Shown here: positions 34,635-40,728 of the stretch, piece after piece
Layout: every line of letters starts with the position of its first letter
Numbering within the stretch: position 1 is the first letter of the stretch
NCBI GenBank assembly: GCA_029931975.1
Contig: JAOZQY010000033.1
Location: forward strand, 1 to 40,728
From: Bacteroidales bacterium
Lineage (GTDB): Bacteria; Bacteroidota; Bacteroidia; Bacteroidales; GCA-2748055
Length of the DNA stretch: 40,728 nt
Direction of reading: 5' to 3'
Made by a program: the position numbers and the translations under genes
Notes under the pieces: generated by a model
Database searches by the model: none
What the model was told of the DNA's origin: nothing
What the model saw: only the letters and a program-made list of their open reading frames with translations

Positions 34635-35028
34635 TGGCCTTACCGAAAGGATGATGTGGCGGCGCTTTTCAGGTTCCACCGGGCCGATATCTTCTGCGTG
34701 CAGGAGGCCCTGCCCGAGCAGATGGATGATCTGGAAGCAGCTTTCCCCTATTTCACCTACGACGGAATCGGTCGGCACAACTGATTCTGGATAAGATTTA
34801 GGAAATTTCCGGAGACAATGGTGCGGTGGTTTTATGTGGGGGTTTTAACCTGCCACCCACCTCAGAACCCATTGAACTGATCAGTACCAGTTTAATTGAT
34901 GCCTTCCGGGTTTCGGAGCAGGCTCCTTATGCTTCTGTGGGCACCTACCATGGATTTAGCTACGATGATCCAGTTAAAGAACGGATCATCTGCCCGTGCT
35001 GGTGACCCTGCAGTTTGTCAACAGATAG
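34635..35028 (+). pseudogene. Endonuclease/exonuclease/phosphatase-family gene, decayed
   Basis: Three pieces of one EEP-fold protein. 34635-34781: WPYRKDDVAALFRFHRADIF, then CVQEALPEQMDDLEAAFPYF, with the family Q-E motif; it runs into a stop at 34782. 34778-34980: QLILDKI, an in-frame TAG at 34799, then EISGDNGAVVLCGGFNLPPTSEPI. Here the GDFN motif is GGFN, and codon 34841 is GGT where GAT would encode the catalytic Asp. 34984-35028: DHLPVLVTLQFVNR and a stop, the SDH-P signature. The central part of the protein is deleted between pieces one and two, and a shorter part between two and three. It cannot be active. Confidence 0.75.
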
Positions 35029-35102
35029 GACTCATCCATGTAAAAACAGGAACACCTGACGGCTCAATTCGTAAAAATTCTTTAAAGACTGAACCGATCC
35101 CT

Positions 35103-35888
35103 ATGAAGCTCTACCCTTTTATTGCCATCCTGTCACTATTCCTGGTCCTTATGTCCTGTGAACCCATCGAAGAAGAAGAATCCATTTGTCTGCCTGTGAA
35201 TATGTCCATCACCCTGGTTCAGGGTTCCAATACTTCCAAAATTATTGCCGATTTCCATTACATTCCTGAAACGGAGCAACTGGATCACATTACCTGGAGC
35301 AATCACCAGACCCACTATTTTGAGTATGACGATTCACAGCGGATCCTCGTAGTCAGGGTTATGAAGGTGGATGCCAAAGTGCAGGAGGAGAGATGGTTTG
35401 TGTATGATGGCACCCTGGTGGCGCGGGTCGATCGGGTGAAGCGGAATCTCCATTATACTACCCTGGAGCCCCTCGATTCGGCTTATACCGGATATGTGGA
35501 GTTTGAATATGAGGGAGAGAACATCATTGAGGAGTCGGAGTATGAAATTTCAGAAGACGGATACAGGGAGGACTATATCAGGAATGTATCCTATGAATAT
35601 GATAGCAAGGGAAATCTAATGACAAGCACAAGCCTGGATCCCAAAAGTGGTGAAACACAGCATAGGAACATGAGCTATGATCAAAGTAAACACCCCTTCT
35701 CTGCATTGCAATATTACTTTTCAGGAGAGTCCTTTGTTAATAATATGCTTAGCAGGTCGGAGGAAGAGGCTGAGCTGGATTACACCTATGTGCTTACGCT
35801 TAACGATCTTGAATACCCGGAGATCATTCATGAGAAATTGGGCTCAGCCTATACCCGTATCATCAATTATTCTTATCTGGTTCAATAG
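35103..35888 (+). CDS. Lipoprotein of unknown function
   Basis: 261 residues. The start at 35103 gives a lipoprotein signal with lipidated Cys 19 (LVLMSC). The frame extends upstream into the EEP remnant, but that part is not credible as protein. The mature chain has a run of YD-type repeats: YFEYDDSQRILVVRV, VEFEYEGENIIEESEYE and VSYEYDSKGNLMTS. These resemble the YD/RHS-like two-stranded repeats found in many Bacteroidota surface lipoproteins. An acidic stretch (EPIEEEESI) follows the lipid anchor. It has no obvious operon partner and lies directly after the pseudogene cluster. Confidence 0.7.
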   Translation: MKLYPFIAILSLFLVLMSCEPIEEEESICLPVNMSITLVQGSNTSKIIADFHYIPETEQLDHITWSNHQTHYFEYDDSQRILVVRVMKVDAKVQEERWFVYDGTLVARVDRVKRNLHYTTLEPLDSAYTGYVEFEYEGENIIEESEYEISEDGYREDYIRNVSYEYDSKGNLMTSTSLDPKSGETQHRNMSYDQSKHPFSALQYYFSGESFVNNMLSRSEEEAELDYTYVLTLNDLEYPEIIHEKLGSAYTRIINYSYLVQ

Positions 35889-35900
35889 GAACATCAAGGA

Positions 35901-36269
35901 TTACAGGTCTTTTTGTTTCCGGCTCATTTTGATTCCCACCGATTTGATGGGTCCGCCCATAGGTGGATTCAGTTTCCGCACCCTGATGGTGGCTTTTTTG
36001 ATGTCATGCATCTCTGTAAAAAGAGCATCCAGAATCCGCTTGCCTATGTTTTCCAGGAGATTGGATTTGGTGCGGCGCATCTCATTTTTAATGATCTGGT
36101 AAGCCTGCTGATAATTCACTGCATCGTCGAGATTATCTGAATCGGCTGCTGCTGAAAGATCCGCTTCCATCTCCAGGTCCACCAAAAACCTGTTTCCCAC
36201 AATCTGCTCTTCCTGGTAATGTCCGTGGAAGGCGTAGAATTCCATCTCTTCAATAATTATTTTTCCCAT
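35901..36269 (-). CDS. folB: Dihydroneopterin aldolase
   Basis: 122 residues, normal size. It cleaves dihydroneopterin to 6-hydroxymethyl-dihydropterin and glycolaldehyde in folate synthesis. Seen: IIIEEMEFYAFHGHYQEEQIVGNRF, with the FHG(Y/C)xxEE active-site and substrate region, NYQQAYQIIKNEM near residues 52-64, ENIGKRI near 73-79, and the conserved Lys in VRKLNPPMGGPIKSVGI. Its 3' end faces the lipoprotein gene with 12 bp between stops. Confidence 0.95.
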   Translation of the reverse strand: MGKIIIEEMEFYAFHGHYQEEQIVGNRFLVDLEMEADLSAAADSDNLDDAVNYQQAYQIIKNEMRRTKSNLLENIGKRILDALFTEMHDIKKATIRVRKLNPPMGGPIKSVGIKMSRKQKDL

Positions 36270-36508
36270 AAGCGAACATTTCAGATTTAGCCGACAGTAA
36301 CAAATTTAGCACATTTTCACTTTTATATATCACCCCCGCAGCTTACATTTGGAAATCAGCAAATTATTAGAAACTGTTTTGTGTTCAAAAGCCTGTTAAA
36401 GAACGCTTTCCGGAATATCACAAACAAGTTTGGCTACATTTTTTGATTATCCTGGGGATGACCCTGGGGATTACAGGTGCCCTGTTCCTGTAAGTCCGGC
36501 AGAATTAC

Positions 36509-36516
36509 TAATTTTG
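36509..36516 (+). promoter_or_regulatory. -7 box upstream of glnS
   Basis: TAATTTTG is an exact TAnnTTTG match 19 bp before the glnS ATG. A -33 element is not clear. The 266-bp gap 36270-36535 otherwise holds only a start-less open frame of 40 codons ending at 36493. Confidence 0.55.
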
Positions 36517-36535
36517 TGGACTTTAACAGGAAAAT

Positions 36536-38224
36536 ATGACAGAGCATAAAGAAGATAGCGCAGAAAAGAAGAGCCTCAATTTTATTGAGGCCATGGTTGA
36601 GGAGGATATCCGCAGTGGAAAGAACCATGGACGGGTACATACACGCTTTCCACCGGAGCCCAATGGCTACCTTCATATAGGTCACGCCAAGGCCATCTGT
36701 CTCGATTTTGGAATCGCAGAACGCTATGGTGGCAAGTGCAACCTGCGTTTCGATGATACCAATCCCACCAAGGAAGATATAGAGTTTGTGGACTCCATCA
36801 AGGAGGATATTCACTGGCTGGGATTTGACTGGGAGGACCGGGAGTATTTCGCGTCAGATTACTTCGGAAAGCTCTACGATTTTGCCACTGAGCTGATTAA
36901 AAAGGGATTGGCCTATGTGGACGATCAGTCGTCCGAGGTAATGGCAGCACAAAAGGGCAGCCCCACAGAACCAGGCACACACAGTCCGTTCAGGGAGCGT
37001 AGCGTGGAGGAGAACCTGGACCTTTTTAAGCGTATGAATGAAGGGGAATTTCCCGAGGGTTCGAGGGTGCTGAGAGCCAAGATCGACATGGCCTCTCCCA
37101 ATATGCACATGCGCGACCCGGTGATCTATCGCATCTTGTTTCATCCCCATCACCGCACCGGCGACCGGTGGAAGGTCTACCCCATGTACGACTTTGCACA
37201 CGGACAATCCGACTTCTTCGAAGGGGTTACCCATTCGCTCTGTACATTGGAATTCGAGGTGCACAGACCCCTCTATGACTGGTTGGTGGAGCACCTGAAA
37301 GAGAATGACTACAGGCCCCGACAAACAGAATTTAACCGTCTGAACCTGAGCTACACCGTACTGAGTAAAAGGGTATTGCTGGCCCTGGTAAATGAAGGTC
37401 ATGTGAATGGCTGGGACGATCCCAGGATGCCAACCCTCACCGGACTGCGTCGCAGGGGCTATACCTCCGAATCGATCCGGAACTTCAACGACAGTATCGG
37501 CTATACCAAGGTGATGGCCAATAATGATGTTGGACTGTTGGAATATGCTGTTCGGGAGGATTTGAATAAAAAGGCTCCCCGCGTGATGGCAGTGCTGAAT
37601 CCCCTGAAACTGATTATTACTAACTATCCGGAGGATAAGACCGAGGAGATGGAAACCATCAACAACCCGGAGGATGAATCCATGGGCAGTCGCACCATTC
37701 CTTTTTCCAGGGAGATCTATATTGAACGAGAGGATTTTATGGAAGATCCGCCAAAGAAATTTTTTCGCCTGGGTCCCGGACGTGAGGTAAGACTGAAGTC
37801 GGCCTACATCATCAAGTGCGAGGACTACAAGAAAGATGAAAACGGGGAGGTCTGCGAGGTGTACTGCACCTACGATGAGGCTACCCGCAGCGGAGGCCCC
37901 GAGGCCGGACGAAAGGTAAAGGGAACCCTGCACTGGGTATCGGCCAAACATGCTGTTGAGGCGGAGGTGCGTTTGTACGACAGGCTCTTCATCGATCCCG
38001 AACCGGCAGGTCACAAGGACAAGAGCCCGGTGGATTTTCTAAACCCCGACTCATTGAAAGTGATCACCGGCTACGTGGAGCCCTCCCTGAAAGATGCCAA
38101 AGCACTGGACCATTTTCAGTTCCAGAGGCTGGGTTATTTTAATGTGGATCCCGATACTACTCCGGGAAAACTGGTGTTTAACAGAACCGTCACATTAAGG
38201 GACAACTGGTCGAAAAGAAAGTAA
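36536..38224 (+). CDS. glnS: Glutaminyl-tRNA synthetase
   Basis: 562 residues, class I synthetase charging tRNA-Gln. HIGH is at residues 47-50 ([21 protein letters not shown]). The KMSKS-type loop is VLSKR near 278-282. A C-terminal anticodon-binding beta-barrel domain runs from about 340 (KVILNP-like [13 protein letters not shown] onwards). The [14 protein letters not shown]-type segment [18 protein letters not shown] is characteristic of GlnRS rather than GluRS. The length is normal. The 3' end abuts the convergent mscS gene, one base apart. Confidence 0.95.
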   Translation: MTEHKEDSAEKKSLNFIEAMVEEDIRSGKNHGRVHTRFPPEPNGYLHIGHAKAICLDFGIAERYGGKCNLRFDDTNPTKEDIEFVDSIKEDIHWLGFDWEDREYFASDYFGKLYDFATELIKKGLAYVDDQSSEVMAAQKGSPTEPGTHSPFRERSVEENLDLFKRMNEGEFPEGSRVLRAKIDMASPNMHMRDPVIYRILFHPHHRTGDRWKVYPMYDFAHGQSDFFEGVTHSLCTLEFEVHRPLYDWLVEHLKENDYRPRQTEFNRLNLSYTVLSKRVLLALVNEGHVNGWDDPRMPTLTGLRRRGYTSESIRNFNDSIGYTKVMANNDVGLLEYAVREDLNKKAPRVMAVLNPLKLIITNYPEDKTEEMETINNPEDESMGSRTIPFSREIYIEREDFMEDPPKKFFRLGPGREVRLKSAYIIKCEDYKKDENGEVCEVYCTYDEATRSGGPEAGRKVKGTLHWVSAKHAVEAEVRLYDRLFIDPEPAGHKDKSPVDFLNPDSLKVITGYVEPSLKDAKALDHFQFQRLGYFNVDPDTTPGKLVFNRTVTLRDNWSKRK

Positions 38225-38225
38225 A

Positions 38226-39050
38226 TTACTCCTGGTGTTTGTACAGGTGGACATCCTGTTGGGGGAAGGGAATAGAGATGCCAGCTGCATCAAACTGTTT
38301 CTTCACACCCTCCTGTGTATCGCACCAGAAGCTCCAGTAGTCTTCTGATTTCACCCAGGTACGCAGTTTCAGGTTCACCGAACTGTCGCCCAGTGATTCC
38401 ACCATCACTGCAGGTGGGTTTTCATCCTTCAGCACCCGGTCATCTTTCTGCGCCATTTTCAGCAATATTTCCTTGGCCTTATCTATGTCGTCGCTGTAAC
38501 CAATTCCGAAAGCAAAGTCGATTCGTCGCGTAGGCATGGCCGAGAAGTTGGTCAGTGAACCTGTGGCCATTGGAGAATTGGGGATCACAATTTTCCGGTT
38601 ATCGGGCGATAACAAGATGGTATTAAAAATCTGGATCTCTTTGACGGTACCCATGAATCCTTGTGCTTCGATAAAGTGCCCCACCTCATAGGGTTTGAAC
38701 AACAGAATCATCACCCCGCCAGCAAAGTTCTGAAGGGTTCCCTGCAATGCCAGTCCAATGGCCAGACCTACAGCACCTAGTATGGCAATAAAGGAGGTCA
38801 TTTCGACTCCCACCATTCCCAGAACACTGATTACCAGCATTGCCTTTAGCAAGATGTTGGTCATTGATCTCAGGAAGGGAATCAGGGACTCGCTGACCTT
38901 TCCCTTTTTCATCATGCGGACTAGTGTTTTTGTGATCCACTTGATCACAATTAAACCGACAATCAGAACCACAAGGGCCAGGACGAAGTTCATTCCGTAC
39001 CTGATAATCAATGCATACATTCTTTCGAAAACTACCTGGAATTTTTCCAT
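38226..39050 (-). CDS. Small-conductance mechanosensitive channel, MscS family
   Basis: 274 residues, a minimal MscS. Three membrane segments lie at about 15-40, 60-80 and 85-110. The third is the pore helix, IAILGAVGLAIGLALQGTLQNFAGGVMILLF, with the Ala/Gly spacing typical of MscS TM3. The upper vestibule beta-domain follows (FEAQGFMGTVKEIQIFNT and IPNSPMATGSLTNFS) and then the C-terminal alpha/beta domain. It releases solutes on membrane stretch. It is a single-gene unit, tail to tail with glnS. Confidence 0.94.
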   Translation of the reverse strand: MEKFQVVFERMYALIIRYGMNFVLALVVLIVGLIVIKWITKTLVRMMKKGKVSESLIPFLRSMTNILLKAMLVISVLGMVGVEMTSFIAILGAVGLAIGLALQGTLQNFAGGVMILLFKPYEVGHFIEAQGFMGTVKEIQIFNTILLSPDNRKIVIPNSPMATGSLTNFSAMPTRRIDFAFGIGYSDDIDKAKEILLKMAQKDDRVLKDENPPAVMVESLGDSSVNLKLRTWVKSEDYWSFWCDTQEGVKKQFDAAGISIPFPQQDVHLYKHQE

Positions 39051-39135
39051 AGTATTTTATTTTAGGAATAAATCTAAACGGTAAACCATCTTCATGATGA
39101 AATGTTGAGAGAAGTTAAAGAATTTCGACCACTCT

Positions 39136-40434
39136 CTAAAAAGAAAAGCCAAGTTTTTGCAATCCCTCTCCAACTTCAGGAGCAGACATAAACAGATCCC
39201 ACAGTAAGCCGGTGCGATAATTCTCGATCATGATCACTATGGGGCCCTGGTCGATAGCCAGGTAGGAATCGGTCCACCATTTCTGACTCTGGTTAAAGGC
39301 ATCGTAGAAGCCATAGTCACCCCACAGCCTATCCCCCAGCTCGTAGTAAAAGTGTCTGATGGCCTGCAGCGATTGTTCCGGAGTGTAGGGGATGGATGAA
39401 ACAGCCGCCGTGGGAGTAATGACCCCCAGGTCGTTGGTGGGGGAATGGGCCCCGTAGAACTGGTGGTTATCACTGGCAGTCAGGCCCCAGCAATCGGCGC
39501 CATAGCCTTCAAAGTTGTTTGGATTCTCAATGCAGTACTGCCGGTTGATCAGGGAGTGGTTGACATTTTGTTCCCAGTAATTGGCGTATCGGTCAGATAG
39601 GTTCCGTGGATCGAGCCCCAGAAAGGAGTAGTGCGAAAAGAAGAGCGGACCACCCAACTCCTCTCCCAATGGAAGTTTGATCCCATAGTAGTCGACCCCA
39701 TTCACAATCTCCCCGTTCCGGGCATAGCCCTTATGATAGACCGATGAATCGATGGAGTGTGTAGGCGAGGAGGCTGCCAGCACGTAGGTAATCAGGGTCT
39801 CGTTGTGCCCACGAATGGCATGGTTCATCTCCCAGTCGAATTCGGGCGACCAGTGCCAGTAGAGGACCTCTTCCCCTCCACGGGTAAACCAGTCCCACTC
39901 CACTTCCTCCCAAAGAGTGTTAATCCGCTCCTTCAGCTCCTCTTCCCCGGCAAGCCCATCATTCAGGTACTGTCTCACGGTAATCAGTCCCTGTACCAAA
40001 AAGGCCGTCTCCACCAGGTCGGCCCCGTTGTCTTTGGGACTAAAGGGAACCACCTCTCCGCTTCCCCCATTGAGCCAGTGGGGCCATACGCCGTGGTAGC
40101 GGTCGCATGTTTCAAGGAAAGTCACCATCCGCTCCAATTGTTCCAGGCCTTCCTGGCGGGTAATGAATCCGCGTTCCATTCCCAAGATAAGAGCCATCAG
40201 GCCAAAACCCGATCCTCCAGAGGTGACAATATCTCCCGAAGTGTTCCGCTCCAGGACCATGCCCGAAGCCGGATGGGCAAAATCATAGAAGTACTTAAAG
40301 CTCTGATGCTGCACCAGGTCCAGCAGTTTCTCATCGGTCAGCTGGATTTCCACTTCTGGTTTGCATCCGCTTGCCGTTCCGGCCAGAAGCACAGTTCCTG
40401 TCAATACACAAATAGCTAGTGATTTCATAGCCAT
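39136..40434 (-). CDS. PF10091 glucoamylase-like (GH144-type) lipoprotein
   Basis: 432 residues from the ATG at 40434; a start at 40428 would remove two residues. Signal peptide with lipobox TASGC, lipidated Cys 24. The chain has the (alpha/alpha)6-type motifs of PF10091: HQSFKYFYDFAHPASGMVLERN, TSGGSGFGLMALILGMERGFI, FSPKDNGADLVETAFLVQGL, YWHWSPEFDWEMNHAIRGHNETLITYVLAAS, and DCWGLTASDNHQFYGAHSP. Known members act on beta-1,2-glucans (GH144) or related glucans, so the annotation 'glucoamylase' is probably wrong for substrate. It would act at the cell surface or in the periplasm. No SusCD pair or other glycoside hydrolase is adjacent. Confidence 0.86.
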   Translation of the reverse strand: MAMKSLAICVLTGTVLLAGTASGCKPEVEIQLTDEKLLDLVQHQSFKYFYDFAHPASGMVLERNTSGDIVTSGGSGFGLMALILGMERGFITRQEGLEQLERMVTFLETCDRYHGVWPHWLNGGSGEVVPFSPKDNGADLVETAFLVQGLITVRQYLNDGLAGEEELKERINTLWEEVEWDWFTRGGEEVLYWHWSPEFDWEMNHAIRGHNETLITYVLAASSPTHSIDSSVYHKGYARNGEIVNGVDYYGIKLPLGEELGGPLFFSHYSFLGLDPRNLSDRYANYWEQNVNHSLINRQYCIENPNNFEGYGADCWGLTASDNHQFYGAHSPTNDLGVITPTAAVSSIPYTPEQSLQAIRHFYYELGDRLWGDYGFYDAFNQSQKWWTDSYLAIDQGPIVIMIENYRTGLLWDLFMSAPEVGEGLQKLGFSF

Positions 40435-40591
40435 AAAGTTAAACAATGGAGCATATAAAACCTATTGAGCGTTCAGCTGGACTTGGACCACACCCTGCTG
40501 GCATTGATTTTAGGAGGGAGCATAACCGTTCACTATTTGGTTTCCTACAATCGTATTGCCTGGCTGCTGAAACAGAAGTGAATTTTTTTAC

Positions 40592-40599
40592 TAATTTTG
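40592..40599 (+). promoter_or_regulatory. -7 box for tRNA-Cys
   Basis: TAATTTTG is an exact TAnnTTTG match 18 bp before the first base of tRNA-Cys. No TTG at the standard -33 distance was seen. It is the same octamer as before glnS. Confidence 0.45.
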
Positions 40600-40617
40600 C
40601 GGTGAATTCTAGACCAT

Positions 40618-40691
40618 GGTCGGTTTGCCGAGTGGCTAGGCGCTGGTCTGCAAAACCAGTTACAGCGGTTCGAATCCGCTACCGACCTCCA
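40618..40691 (+). tRNA. tRNA-Cys (GCA)
   Basis: Folds as a cloverleaf by eye. Acceptor stem GGTCGGT (40618-40624) pairs with ACCGACC (40681-40687). The anticodon stem CTGGT/ACCAG encloses the loop CTGCAAA, with anticodon GCA. The T arm is AGCGG-TTCGAAT-CCGCT. The discriminator base is T at 40688, as expected for tRNA-Cys, and CCA is encoded at 40689-40691. Total 74 bases. Confidence 0.95.
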
Positions 40692-40699
40692 TATAAAAA

Positions 40700-40728
40700 C
40701 CGAACTTTCTGATAATAAAGAAGTTCGG
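40700..40728 (+). terminator. Hairpin after tRNA-Cys, cut by the window end
   Basis: CCGAACTT at 40700-40707 pairs perfectly with AAGTTCGG at 40721-40728, with a 13-base loop. It starts 9 bp after the tRNA and is probably its terminator. The T run that would confirm this lies beyond the window. Confidence 0.55.

Noticed and set aside
36854-38014. Open frame of 386 codons on the - strand opposite glnS
   Set aside because: It mirrors the glnS coding frame, has no family motif or start context, and glnS on the other strand is certain.
40446-40712. Open frame of 88 codons running through tRNA-Cys
   Set aside because: It covers the whole tRNA; no domain or signal is seen.
1-40728. CRISPR array, prophage, integrase or toxin-antitoxin module
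   Set aside because: No regularly spaced repeats, integrase, phage structural genes or paired small toxin genes were seen on either strand.

Overview
The window reads as a chromosomal segment of a Bacteroidota bacterium, most likely a Bacteroidales/Marinilabiliales-type marine or sediment lineage. This rests on gene content seen directly: gliding/type IX secretion genes (gldH, sprE/porW, porX), an Oar-like TonB-dependent receptor, many lipoproteins, a folB/kbl/glnS/gltX set in Bacteroidota style, weak or absent Shine-Dalgarno sequences, and repeated upstream boxes of the TAnnTTTG type that this phylum uses as its -7 element. No taxonomic search was possible.

Layout. 1-0.75 kb: a decayed IS4-type transposase end and an AT-rich stretch with direct and inverted repeats. 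0.75-3.4 kb: a small exported protein (+), then a pgk plus LuxE-like acyl-protein synthetase operon (-). 3.46-7.3 kb (+): holB, ricT/yaaT, gldH, trmB and an alkyltransferase-like gene, tightly packed. 7.36-8.7 kb: Mrp/ApbC and a NifU-type Fe-S scaffold. 8.8-18.0 kb (+): sprE/porW, porX, tsaE, ald, a lipoprotein, a sodium/solute symporter and waaA. 18.2-21.4 kb: a large TonB-dependent receptor, ended by a strong hairpin. After about 600 bp without a gene comes the B12-dependent ribonucleotide reductase nrdJ (22.0-24.6 kb). 24.8-26.3 kb: a small DUF6249-like membrane protein (-) and an ECF sigma factor with a membrane partner (+). 26.3-32.1 kb: kbl (-), a TPR protein, gltX, a divergent TatD hydrolase, tcdA and an outer-membrane beta-barrel protein. 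32.2-32.7 kb: a membrane protein (-). 32.77-35.03 kb: a cluster of broken genes (DPP-IV-type peptidase, L-serine dehydratase tail, endonuclease/exonuclease/phosphatase-family protein). 35.1-40.7 kb: a lipoprotein, folB (-), glnS, mscS (-), a PF10091/GH144-like lipoprotein (-) and tRNA-Cys with a hairpin at the window edge.

How the genes work together. Most of the window is housekeeping: glycolysis, replication clamp loading, tRNA charging and tRNA modification (trmB, tsaE, tcdA), Fe-S assembly, dNTP synthesis, folate and LPS core synthesis. The accessory theme is the envelope. SprE/PorW and the PorX response regulator belong to the type IX secretion and gliding apparatus, as does GldH, and they sit beside lipoproteins and the TonB receptor. 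No CRISPR array, prophage or complete mobile element was seen.

I did not find a convincing new multi-gene system. The items most worth a second look are: the 2.3-kb pseudogene cluster, whose lesions can be read base by base; an ECF sigma gene preceded by a TGTAAC-N16-CGTCTTATA promoter only 6 bp from its GTG start; the pgk/LuxE-like pairing; the cysteine-less alkyltransferase-like protein; and the repeat block at 560-645.
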